From Nonomuraea spiralis (lineage in GTDB: Bacteria > Actinomycetota > Actinomycetes > Streptosporangiales > Streptosporangiaceae): a stretch of 64,000 bases of DNA. A program made the translations under genes and the position numbers. The stretch is taken from the NCBI RefSeq assembly GCF_014648435.1, contig NZ_BMRC01000012.1, positions 62,001 through 126,000 of the forward strand. The letters run 5' to 3'. The notes below the pieces were generated by a model. That model did not search any database. It was given only the letters and a program-made list of their open reading frames with translations, and was not told the DNA's origin. Shown in pieces: positions 17,405 to 25,137 of the stretch. Each line of letters opens with the position of its first letter. Position 1 is the stretch's first letter.

Positions 17405-18082
17405 TCAGACCTCGTCGATCGCCAGCCGGAACTGGTCGGGCCGGTTGACCACGAGCTGCGGGGCGCCGTCGGCCATGGCCCGGCCGGAGGCGACCAGGCT
17501 GGCCGTCAGCGCGTGGAAGAACTCCGCGATCGCCGTGCCGATGTCGGCGCTGGGCAGCGCCACGAAGGCGAACTCGCGGCGGGTGGCCACCCGCGACATC
17601 GTCTCGGCCCGTGCCTCGCCGACGCCGCAGGCGATGATGTTGGGCGCGACGGGCAGCGTCTCCCGGTCGACGAGCCGCTGGTGGGGCCCTTGCCAGTGGC
17701 GGCCGTCGGTGGGCTGGCCGTCGCTGAGGAAGAACACCACCGGGCGGTGCACCTTGTAGCCGTCGTTCTTGAGCATCCGTACGTCATGGGGGATGCGGCC
17801 GAGCAGGTCGGCGAAGACCGCGCCGTAGCTGGTGGCGCCGCGGACGGCGAGCTGCGGCAGCCGGTCGACCATGCGCATGTCGCTGAGCCCCTGGCGCTCC
17901 CGTACGTCGTCGGAGAAGCCGAGGATCGCCAGGCGCACCTTCGCCGCGATCATCGGCTCCGCGCGTAACCCGTTGCAGAGCGAGGCCAGGCCGCCGGACA
18001 GGGCGTGGTGGTACGGGCCCATCGACGCGGACTCGTCCGCCGCCACGTAGGCGGGCAGCAGGACTCCTCTGGTCTCGGCCAT
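17405..18082 (-). CDS. TerY-like von Willebrand factor A domain protein
   Basis: 225 residues forming a single vWA domain. The MIDAS metal site is intact: DESAS (Asp16, Ser18, Ser20), the Thr in RGATSYG, and Asp in FLSDGQPTDG. The length and the motifs around them match TerY, a cytoplasmic vWA protein of tellurite/stress (Ter) systems. First gene of the operon with PP2C and kinase genes; together they resemble the TerY-P triad described by Anantharaman, Iyer and Aravind. No TerD or TerC genes are in the window. It probably scaffolds metal-dependent protein interactions for the kinase/phosphatase pair. The ATG at 18082 is chosen because the longer frame lacks conserved sequence. Confidence 0.85.
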   Translation of the reverse strand: MAETRGVLLPAYVAADESASMGPYHHALSGGLASLCNGLRAEPMIAAKVRLAILGFSDDVRERQGLSDMRMVDRLPQLAVRGATSYGAVFADLLGRIPHDVRMLKNDGYKVHRPVVFFLSDGQPTDGRHWQGPHQRLVDRETLPVAPNIIACGVGEARAETMSRVATRREFAFVALPSADIGTAIAEFFHALTASLVASGRAMADGAPQLVVNRPDQFRLAIDEV

Positions 18083-18228
18083 CGTGCGCCCCACCGCCCT
18101 TCGAGCCCGCCCTTTTTCGGAGGATATCAGCGTCCATATGACGAAGATCAAGGATCTGTGAACCGAGATCTCCCGGTGCGTGAGGCATACCGTGGCGTTA
18201 TGGAAAAGTGTGAGCTGTTCGCCTGACG

Positions 18229-18318
18229 ACTCTGGGTGACAACTTTAATCAAGCCCAGGCCAAACGGGCTCCTTGATCCCCACACCCCCGGGGACATGTG
18301 AGAGGAGTCACCCAGAGT
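18229..18318 (+). promoter_or_regulatory. Structured 5' leader of the M4 protease gene (candidate cis-regulatory RNA)
   Basis: ACTCTGGGTGAC (18229-18240) is perfectly complementary to GTCACCCAGAGT (18307-18318). The second arm includes the first two bases of the GTG start codon and abuts the AGAGGAG Shine-Dalgarno (18301-18307). Enclosed are two local hairpins: ATCAAGCCC/GGGC..CTTGAT (18248-18277, loop of 9) and TCCCC/GGGGA (18277-18294). Closing the 12-base outer stem would hide the ribosome entry site. I do not match it to any named riboswitch class I know. Confidence 0.5.
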
Positions 18319-21300
18319 GAACAGCACGTTCAAGTCGGGCACGATCGCCGCGCTGGCGGCCGTGGCCCTGACGACCGCCTCGATGACGGGCGCCGCCGGC
18401 GCCGCGTCGGCGGCTCACTTATCCACCGCGGCGACCACCGTCGCGAAGGCCGATCCCCCGGCATTCGCCCCCGCGGACCCCAAGTCGCGCGACCGCGCGA
18501 AACTGAACGCCGACGCGGCACTCGCCGCCGGCGCCGGACGCCTTCACAAGGGCTCCGGCGACGCCTTCACTCTGTCGGCCAACACCGCCGGAACCTACGG
18601 CCTGCAATATCTGACCTACGAGCGCACCTACAAGGGCCTGCCCGTCTTCGGCGGCGAGGTCGTCGTCGGCACCGACCGGGCCGGACAGGTGATCCAGCAG
18701 GTGGTCACCGGCCAGACCGCGCAGATCAAGGTCGCCACGAAACCGTCCACGACGGCCGCGCAGGCGGCGGCGACCGCCCGCGCCCTGCTGCCCGACGTGG
18801 ACGACGCGACCTCGGCGAAGCTGGTCGTGCACGCGACCACCGCCACCCCCAAGCTGGCCTGGCGGCTCCAGGTCAGCGGGCGCACGGCCACCGGCAGGCC
18901 CAGCATCCTCGACGTGTTCGTGGACGCGCGGACCGGCTCGGTGATCGACAAGTTCGACAAGGTGCGCGAGGGCACCGGCCGCGGCTACTACAACGGCACG
19001 GTGACGATCGACACCAGCGGCTCCAGCGGCTCGTTCCGGATGGTGGACAGCACCAGGCCGGGGCTCCAGTGCGGCGGCCAGAACGGCTCGGCGTACACCA
19101 AGAGCACCGACTCGTGGGGCAACGGGTCGGGCACCGACCTGGAGACGGCCTGTGTGGACGCCCTGTACGCCGCCCAGCGCGAGTGGGACATGCTGCGTGA
19201 CTGGCTGGGCCGCAACGGCCACAGCGGCACCGGCAGGTCCTTCCCCATCCGGGTCGGCCTCAGCGACGTCAACGCCTTCTGGAACGGCTCGTACACCACC
19301 TTCGGCCACAACCAGGCGGGCAACCAGCAGGCCACCCCGATGGACGTCGTCGGCCACGAGTTCGGCCACTCCGTCTTCACCAACACCCCGGGCGGCGACA
19401 CCGGCAACAACGAGGTCGGCGGCCTGAACGAGTCCACGGGCGACATCTTCGGCGCGCTGACCGAGGCCTTCGCCAACAACCCGAACGACCCGCCGGACTA
19501 CGAGGTGGGCGAAGAGGTCAACCTCGTCGGAAGCGGCCCGATCCGGTACATGTACAACCCGTCCCAGGTCGGCGACCCCAACTGCTACAGCTCCACGATC
19601 CCCAACACCGAGGTGCACAAGGCGGCCGGGCCGCAGAACCACTGGTTCTACCTGCTGGCCGAGGGCAACAACCCCGGCGGCGGCAAGCCGAGCAGCCCGA
19701 TCTGCCAGGGCGGACCGGCATCGGTGACCGGCATCGGCATCCAGAAGGCCGGCAAGATCTTCATGAGCACGCTGCTGGCCAAGACCCAGCCGTGGACCCA
19801 CGCCAAGGCGCGCGTGGCCTCGCTCAACGCCGCCAAGGCGCTGTTCCCGAACAGCTGTGTCGAGTTCAACGCGGTCAAGGCCGCCTGGGAGGCCGTGAGC
19901 GTCCGGGGCACCAGCGACCCGACCTGCGTCGCCAACCCCGACACCTTCTCGCTCCAGGTCAGCCCCGGCTCCGGCGCGGCCGACCCGGGCGGCAGCGCCA
20001 CGACCACCCTGAGCACGGTGACCACCGGCGGCAACGCCCAGCAGATCCAGCTCCGGACCGGGACGCTCCCGGCCGGCGTGACGGCGAGCTTCAACCCGGC
20101 CAGCATCCAGTCGGGCCAGTCGTCCACGCTGACCCTCAACGTGGCGGCGAGCGCGGCTCCGGGCGCGTACACCGTCCAGGTGATCGCCCAGGGCACGGCC
20201 CAGACGCAGACGCAGAACTACTCGCTCACCGTCAACCGGCCGATCCCCGACCAGTTCTCGGTGGCGCTCAGCCCGGCGTCGGGCTCGGTCGACGCGGGCG
20301 CCAGCACCAACTCGACCCTGACCACCACGACCACCAGCGGCAACCCCCAGCAGATCCAGCTCCGGACCGGGACGCTCCCGGCCGGCGTGACGGCGAGCTT
20401 CAACCCGGCCACCATCCAGTCGGGCCAGTCATCGGCGCTGACGATCGGCACGGCGGCCAGTGTCCCGGCCGGCACGTACCCGATCCAGGTGACCGCGCAG
20501 GGCACGGCCCAGACGCAGACCGCGACCTACACCCTGACCGTCACCCGGCCGGGTGACCCCGACTCGTTCTCCGTCCGGCTCGACCCGGAGGCGGGCACCG
20601 CGACGGCCGGGAGCACCGCGACCTCCACGGTGAACACGGCGACGACCGGCGGGCAGCCACAGCAGGTCACGCTGTCGGCCACCAAGCTGCCGAACGGCGT
20701 CACCGTGGCCTTCGACCCGGCCACCGTCCAGTCGGGCCAGTCGTCCAGGCTGACCTTCACCGTGGCCTCGACGACCAAGAACGGCACGTACCCGATCACG
20801 GTGACGGCCACGGGCACGTCGCAGACGCAGACCGCCAGCTACGCGCTCACGGTCACGGGCGGCACGTCGACGGGCGACTTCACCGTCGCCGTCAGCCCGT
20901 CGTCGGCGACCGTACCGGCGGGCGGGTCGGCGACCACCACGCTGAGCACGCAGGTCACCACCGGCCGGCCCATCCCGCTCACGCTGGCGGCCGACGGCGT
21001 CCCGCCGGGCGCGACCGTGACGTTCAGCCCGTCGTCCATCAACTCGGGCGAGTCGTCCACGGTGACGGTCGCCACGTCGTCCAGCACGCCGGCTCAGACG
21101 TACACGATCACCCTCAACGCGAACGGCGCCGTCAGCCACGGCACCTCGTTCTCGCTGACGGTGAACGGTGGCGGCGGCGGGGACGAATGGCAGGAATGGC
21201 ACAGCTACAACGTCGGCGACGAGGTCACCTACCAGGGTGCCCGCTACCGCTGCGTGATCGCCCACACCTCGCAGCCGGACTGGACGCCCAACATCGTGCC

Positions 21301-21325
21301 GGCTCTGTGGCAGCCGATCGGATGA
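18317..21325 (+). CDS. Secreted M4 (thermolysin-like) metalloprotease with four Ig-like repeats and a chitin-binding-type C-terminus
   Basis: 1002 residues from GTG. Signal peptide (about 1-33), propeptide with an FTP domain (LTYERTYKGLPVFGGEVVV), then the peptidase M4 domain with zinc motif HEFGH at 347-351, third ligand Glu in GGLNESTGDIFGA, and TEVHKAAGPQNHWFYLLAEG with the active-site His region. From about 541 come four beta-sandwich repeats of about 103 residues starting at about 541, 645, 748 and 853. The final 48 residues (HSYNVGDEVTYQGARYRC, WTPNIVPALWQPIG) resemble CBM5/12 chitin-binding modules. It would digest protein outside the cell while tethered to a polysaccharide such as chitin. 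A structured leader precedes it and a perfect terminator follows. Confidence 0.92.
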   Translation: MNSTFKSGTIAALAAVALTTASMTGAAGAASAAHLSTAATTVAKADPPAFAPADPKSRDRAKLNADAALAAGAGRLHKGSGDAFTLSANTAGTYGLQYLTYERTYKGLPVFGGEVVVGTDRAGQVIQQVVTGQTAQIKVATKPSTTAAQAAATARALLPDVDDATSAKLVVHATTATPKLAWRLQVSGRTATGRPSILDVFVDARTGSVIDKFDKVREGTGRGYYNGTVTIDTSGSSGSFRMVDSTRPGLQCGGQNGSAYTKSTDSWGNGSGTDLETACVDALYAAQREWDMLRDWLGRNGHSGTGRSFPIRVGLSDVNAFWNGSYTTFGHNQAGNQQATPMDVVGHEFGHSVFTNTPGGDTGNNEVGGLNESTGDIFGALTEAFANNPNDPPDYEVGEEVNLVGSGPIRYMYNPSQVGDPNCYSSTIPNTEVHKAAGPQNHWFYLLAEGNNPGGGKPSSPICQGGPASVTGIGIQKAGKIFMSTLLAKTQPWTHAKARVASLNAAKALFPNSCVEFNAVKAAWEAVSVRGTSDPTCVANPDTFSLQVSPGSGAADPGGSATTTLSTVTTGGNAQQIQLRTGTLPAGVTASFNPASIQSGQSSTLTLNVAASAAPGAYTVQVIAQGTAQTQTQNYSLTVNRPIPDQFSVALSPASGSVDAGASTNSTLTTTTTSGNPQQIQLRTGTLPAGVTASFNPATIQSGQSSALTIGTAASVPAGTYPIQVTAQGTAQTQTATYTLTVTRPGDPDSFSVRLDPEAGTATAGSTATSTVNTATTGGQPQQVTLSATKLPNGVTVAFDPATVQSGQSSRLTFTVASTTKNGTYPITVTATGTSQTQTASYALTVTGGTSTGDFTVAVSPSSATVPAGGSATTTLSTQVTTGRPIPLTLAADGVPPGATVTFSPSSINSGESSTVTVATSSSTPAQTYTITLNANGAVSHGTSFSLTVNGGGGGDEWQEWHSYNVGDEVTYQGARYRCVIAHTSQPDWTPNIVPALWQPIG
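20037..20411 (+). repeat. 66-base exact duplication within the protease Ig-like repeats
   Basis: Bases 20037-20102 and 20346-20411 are identical over 66 bases, exactly 309 bases (103 codons) apart, and identity resumes for 18 bases after one mismatch. They encode the same part (QIQLRTGTLPAGVTASFNPA) of the first and second repeats. The synonymous sites are unchanged, so the duplication or gene conversion is recent. Repeats 3 and 4 have diverged. Confidence 0.9.
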
Positions 21326-21373
21326 CGATCCGGCCGCTGCCCCGTAATCCCGGGGGGTAAGTGAGGGCCGGGG

Positions 21374-21400
21374 CGGAGGGGGTCCATCGGACCCCCTCCG
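21374..21400 (+). terminator. Strong hairpin terminator after the M4 protease
   Basis: A perfect 12-base stem, CGGAGGGGGTCC with GGACCCCCTCCG, closed by the 3-base loop ATC, 49 bases after the stop codon. Confidence 0.85.
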
Positions 21401-21491
21401 TACTGGCCTTATCGGCCCCCCGGACCGGTCCCGCCGGCGCGCGCGGCGGGCCGGTCATAACTTTCGCCGTGTTCCCGGCGTCCAACAAGAC

Positions 21492-21977
21492 ATGAGACGC
21501 TTCACCACCGCCACGATCGTGGCCGGGCTGCTGCTGGCGGGCGGGGCCGCGCCGGCGCTGGCCGGCGAGTCCGCCGCCGCCCCCCGCTGCACGGCCGCCC
21601 AGCTCCAGGTACGCCTGGGCACGGTCGACGCCGGCGCCGGCAACCGGAACGCGCCGCTGGTGTTCACCAACCGCTCGCGCACCGCCTGCACGCTCTACGG
21701 CCATCCCGGCCTGATCATGATCGACAAGCAGGGCGACACCCTCCGCACCCGCGTCCGCCGGACCACCGGCCCCAAGCGCCAGGTGACGGTCAAACCGGGC
21801 GCCACCGCCCGTACGTCGCTCCACTGGACGGTCATCGAGACCGGCGACGAGAAGAACTGCCCGAGCCCGTCCCGCCTGCTGGTCATCCCGCCGGACGAGC
21901 AGTCGTACGTGAACGTGCCGTTCGCGGCCGGCCCGGTCTGCGACGGCGGCCGGCTCGACGTCACCCCGCTGACCTGA
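21492..21977 (+). CDS. Secreted DUF4232 domain protein
   Basis: 161 residues with a signal peptide (MRRFTTATIVAGLLLAGGAA, cleavage near ALA-G) and a single DUF4232 domain: APRCTAAQLQVRL, PLVFTNRSRTACTLYGHPGL and the C-terminal VPFAAGPVCDGGRLDVTPL. Three Cys in these places are typical, two likely disulfide-bonded. The family is common in actinomycete secretomes, with unknown function. It stands alone between a terminator and a small opposing membrane gene. The ATG has no strong SD, so expression strength is unclear. Confidence 0.8.
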   Translation: MRRFTTATIVAGLLLAGGAAPALAGESAAAPRCTAAQLQVRLGTVDAGAGNRNAPLVFTNRSRTACTLYGHPGLIMIDKQGDTLRTRVRRTTGPKRQVTVKPGATARTSLHWTVIETGDEKNCPSPSRLLVIPPDEQSYVNVPFAAGPVCDGGRLDVTPLT

Positions 21978-21994
21978 ACCCCGGGCAGGGACGG

Positions 21995-22114
21995 TCAGAG
22001 CAGCCTGTTGACCACGACCGTCAACACGATCGACAACAGCAGCGAGATCAGGATCATCACCAGGCAGCCCGCCCAGCCGCCCAGCGGTCGCATCTCCCAG
22101 TCCCCGAACCTCAT
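21995..22114 (-). CDS. Small single-helix membrane protein, 39 residues
   Basis: An ORF of 39 codons from ATG at 22114 encodes a short charged/aromatic N-terminus (MRFGDWEMRPLGGWAG) followed by one hydrophobic helix (CLVMILISLLLSIVLTVVV) and NRLL. The composition is that of a real bitopic membrane peptide, and similar tiny proteins are widespread in actinomycetes. It converges on the DUF4232 gene with an 17-base gap. Function unknown. The lack of homology search makes this a moderate call. Confidence 0.5.
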   Translation of the reverse strand: MRFGDWEMRPLGGWAGCLVMILISLLLSIVLTVVVNRLL

Positions 22115-22244
22115 CCCGTGTCCCTACCCGGACTCGGCCGGTTCGTACGCGGGCCGGTCCGCGACCGCTTCGGAGCTCAGAAGTCCGGGTACAGGCCTTA
22201 AGCTGGAGGAACCGCAAGGCCCGTGAACGGAGAGCCATCCGCGA

Positions 22245-22517
22245 ATGAGAAAGCGCACGTTGCGGATCCCCGCCACCGCCGCCGCCCTCCAGGAGGCCGT
22301 CGAGCAGGCGGCGGCGGGAGAGGTCGTCCTGCTGGAGGACTCCGGCCGTCTGGTGGCCGCCGTCGTCCCCTTCGAGGTGGCCGCCGCCGGTGTCGACGCG
22401 CTCCATGAGGCCGGCGACGCCGCCGACCGCCTGCGAGGCCAGCGGCTGATCGCGGAGCTCGGCGCCGGCATGGAGACGACGCGGCTCGGCGACCTGCGCC
22501 GCGAGCTCGCGTCATGA
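22245..22517 (+). CDS. Antitoxin-like protein of a type II toxin-antitoxin pair
   Basis: 90 residues. The N-terminal half, LRIPATAAALQEAVEQAAAG then EVVLLEDSGRLVAAVVPFE, has the beta-alpha-beta pattern of Phd/YefM antitoxins that bind DNA. The C-terminal half is a charged helix (RLIAELGAGMETTRLGDLRR) suited to wrap the toxin. SD GGAGAG lies 10 bases before the ATG. Its stop overlaps the start of the next gene (ATGA), typical of antitoxin-first operons. Confidence 0.65.
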   Translation: MRKRTLRIPATAAALQEAVEQAAAGEVVLLEDSGRLVAAVVPFEVAAAGVDALHEAGDAADRLRGQRLIAELGAGMETTRLGDLRRELAS

Positions 22518-22783
22518 AGGGCTATCACGAGATCCAGCTCGCGTCGCCCGCCGTACGCGAGCTGCGTTCCCTGCACGCCTGCGACCCGACGGCCGCCGCG
22601 TTCGTCCTCGACTGGCTGGAGTACGTGTCCACCGACCTGGAATCGGGCGCGCTGCGGACGCTCGACAAGGAGGCGGGGCTGCTGAAGGCGGAGATGGGCG
22701 ACTTCGATGCCTTGTGCTGGATACGTCCCGAGGAGATGAGCCTCGTGGTCCTCACCGTCTCAAGGCGTCGTCACCCAGCGTGA
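22514..22783 (+). CDS. RelE/ParE-like toxin candidate
   Basis: 89 residues overlapping the antitoxin-like gene by four bases. The size and the order helix-helix-strands (AVRELRSLHACDPTAAAFVL, then GLLKAEMGDFDALCWIRPEE and MSLVVLTVSRRRHPA) suit the RelE/ParE/HigB fold, mRNA interferases or gyrase poisons. Signature residues are weak, so the assignment rests mainly on size, secondary structure and gene pairing. The last 24 bases overlap the 3' end of the opposing FkbM methyltransferase. Confidence 0.6.
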   Translation: MKGYHEIQLASPAVRELRSLHACDPTAAAFVLDWLEYVSTDLESGALRTLDKEAGLLKAEMGDFDALCWIRPEEMSLVVLTVSRRRHPA

Positions 22784-23605
22784 GGCCGCGTCCTCGTTCG
22801 CCCGGTCGGCGAAGTCGAGGACGTCCCGCAGCCGCCCGACTCCGGCCGGCTCGGCGTAGATGTAAGGGCACATGTCCGACCGCGTCATCTTCGACCGCTG
22901 GTAGAGCGAGAAGTCGCACCACGTGTAGTCGTGCCGGGTGAGCTGCTCGATCACCTCCGTCCTGATGCCCTCGCCGTACATGGAGTCGTGCATCTCGATC
23001 AGGAGGGCCGGCCGGTGGCGGGCGATCGTCTCGTACGCGCCCGCCAGCGCCTTTCCCTCGTGCCCCTCGACGTCCATCTTGACGAGCCCGATCCGTTCCG
23101 GCGAGCGGGCCGCCACGTCGTCGATCGGCAGGGCGGCCACCTCGCCGAGGAAGGCGCCGTACCCGTCCTGGCCGGAGTGGAGCATGGAGGTGTCGCAGTC
23201 GGCGGGGACGGTCGCCGGCTCACCGGGAGCCAGCGTGCGCGTGCAGGGGCCCGCGGTGACGTCGTAGGGATCCCAGAGCCGCAGCCGCGCCCGGGACGCG
23301 TGCGCGGCCACGGGGTGGACGTCGACGTTGCCGACGTCGTTGAGCCGCAGGTTCAGGCTCAGGCCGTGCAGGGCGACCGGGTTCGGCTCGATGGCGATGA
23401 CCTTCGTGAAGTCCCTGGCCATGCGGAGGGCGTAGTGGCCGACGTGGGCTCCGACGTCGAGGAAGGCGGAACCCGGCGCGGCGAAGGACCGCATGAGCCG
23501 CCAGATGTCCTGCTCGTGCGGCCCCGGTCCGGCCCGGTCACCACTGGACGGCCTGAGCGCCCAGGTGAATCCGTCGCGGCGCAGGAGGGCGGGTGTTGTC
23601 GACAT
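22760..23605 (-). CDS. FkbM-family SAM-dependent methyltransferase
   Basis: 281 residues. The SAM-binding motif I is GSAFLDVGAHVGHYALRMA, motif II VIAIEPNPVALHGL and the FkbM signature includes LVKMDVEGHEGKALAGA and PALLIEMHDSM. FkbM enzymes O-methylate sugars, polyketides or small metabolites. Preceded by GGGAG. It lies 27 bases downstream of a gene of unknown function on the same strand, so the two are probably one operon. No glycan or polyketide genes are near, so the acceptor is unknown. Confidence 0.85.
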   Translation of the reverse strand: MSTTPALLRRDGFTWALRPSSGDRAGPGPHEQDIWRLMRSFAAPGSAFLDVGAHVGHYALRMARDFTKVIAIEPNPVALHGLSLNLRLNDVGNVDVHPVAAHASRARLRLWDPYDVTAGPCTRTLAPGEPATVPADCDTSMLHSGQDGYGAFLGEVAALPIDDVAARSPERIGLVKMDVEGHEGKALAGAYETIARHRPALLIEMHDSMYGEGIRTEVIEQLTRHDYTWCDFSLYQRSKMTRSDMCPYIYAEPAGVGRLRDVLDFADRANEDAASRWVTTP

Positions 23606-23632
23606 CGGGGCTCCCGGGGAAGTGTGCCGCGC

Positions 23633-25006
23633 TCACCGGCTCGTGATCGATCTCGCGTCGGAGGAGATCCAGTTCCGGTGCGGGTAGAAGTTCCTGAGGT
23701 CCCGCATGCGTGCGGAGTCCGCGAAGAACACGAACTCGATGTTGGCGCGCCGCAGCACGCTGCTCTTCGTCCCCTCGCCCATCATGCCCCCGACCAGCGG
23801 CACCGCGTTGATCGCCACCTCGGTGAGCGTGGACAGGCCGCTCACCGCGAACCGTTCGGCGACCTTGGCGAGCCGGGGCATCTTCCCGCGCAGGAAGATG
23901 CCGAGGCGCGTGGGCCGGACGGTCAGGTGGGGCCGCGTCGCCCGGATGTGGTCGCAGACACGCTGCCAGTAGTCGGCGGCGCAGTCGGCCAGGGCCGTGG
24001 CCAGGGCGTCGTCCACGTCGCGGGCGTCGGAGACCTCCAGGTAGGACTGGATCTCGAACAGCTCCCTGGCCTGTTCGCGCAGCTCGACGATCTCCTCGAA
24101 GCGGAGCATGGCGAGCAGGTCGGGCGGCGGGCCCTCGACCATGCGGTAGGCCGTCTCGACGAGCTCCTCCGGGTCGAGGCGAGCACCTGGCTGCCCGCGC
24201 TCGAGCCGCCCGTCGGTGAGGACGGCCTCGGCGAGCCCTGTGCCGTCCTCGGAGTTCCAGTCGGATCCCATGATCCTCGCGTTGAACGCGCGTGCGTGCG
24301 CGGTCTCGTCGAAGAGGCCGTGGATCTGGATCAGTTCGCTGCTGACCGGCAGTCCGGATTCGTGGAGCAGGGCGAAGATCGGCGTGTGCGAGAAGCGCGG
24401 CCTCGCCAGGATCTTGTCGTACCGTCTTCGCAGCTCGATCGGCTGTGCCGACAGCAGGGCGGTCAGCACCGAGTCGGGCGAGTTCGCCGCGTCGCGGACC
24501 TGCCGCATGAAGTCGTCCTTGGCGCTGACGTAGTCGTAGCGGACGACGACGGGACCGTCGCCGGTGAGAATCCCGTCGAGTTCCTCGATCATCTCGTTGC
24601 GGGCGACCGAGATCGGCGAGATGACCCAGCCCTTGCCGTCCGGGCTGTTCCGCTTCCAGCTCTCCAGCACCTCGGCCAGGGAGTCGCACGCATCGAGGCG
24701 GTCCTCCCGGTAGAGGTAGTTGTGGGAACGCAGCCCGACCGCCACGACCCCCGCCGCGATGAGCTGCCTGAGCAGCCGGTAGAAGTTGTTCTCCCGCAGG
24801 TCGGACCTGCTGAAGTCACCCACGACCCGGGGATTGTCCACGAGCTGCGTGTCGTGGACGTAGACCCGCTCGTTGAACAGCGCCCCGAACACCAGCAGGG
24901 CCCGCAACTGCATGGTGGAGCTGATTCCAGCCCAGATCGGTTCGAGAGCGGCGAACTGGGACGTGGCCCGCAAGGCGTCGATGGAGCGGGGGTCATCGCG
25001 CTTCAT
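23633..25006 (-). CDS. Conserved-looking protein of unknown function, 457 residues
   Basis: I do not recognise this protein. It appears soluble and largely helical, with no signal peptide. An N-terminal block (LRALLVFGALFNERVYVHDT, FYRLLRQLIAAGVVAVGLR) is followed by acidic helices, LLAMLRFEEIVELREQARELFE, and a C-terminal segment VALVGGMMGEG-like (VPLVGGMMGEGTKSS). The start is uncertain: ATG 25006 is given, and a GTG at 25054 would add a hydrophobic 16 residues. It is first in an operon with the FkbM methyltransferase. Codon use is as strongly GC3 as its neighbours, so it is a genuine gene. Confidence 0.6.
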   Translation of the reverse strand: MKRDDPRSIDALRATSQFAALEPIWAGISSTMQLRALLVFGALFNERVYVHDTQLVDNPRVVGDFSRSDLRENNFYRLLRQLIAAGVVAVGLRSHNYLYREDRLDACDSLAEVLESWKRNSPDGKGWVISPISVARNEMIEELDGILTGDGPVVVRYDYVSAKDDFMRQVRDAANSPDSVLTALLSAQPIELRRRYDKILARPRFSHTPIFALLHESGLPVSSELIQIHGLFDETAHARAFNARIMGSDWNSEDGTGLAEAVLTDGRLERGQPGARLDPEELVETAYRMVEGPPPDLLAMLRFEEIVELREQARELFEIQSYLEVSDARDVDDALATALADCAADYWQRVCDHIRATRPHLTVRPTRLGIFLRGKMPRLAKVAERFAVSGLSTLTEVAINAVPLVGGMMGEGTKSSVLRRANIEFVFFADSARMRDLRNFYPHRNWISSDARSITSR

Positions 25007-25137
25007 CTCTCCGAGATACCACCCTTCAGCGGCCACCACAGCTAAGACAAGCACAGCCGGGTACCGCAGGGAAGGTCATCGCCGAGAGTGGGCCACGTCG
25101 CGGGACCCTCCTGGGGACCGACGTGGGAGGGGTGCTG

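Noticed and set aside
20037..20411. Repeat in the protease gene considered as a CRISPR or mobile-element signature.
   Set aside because: There are only two copies, the period equals a protein domain, and the frame is coding throughout.
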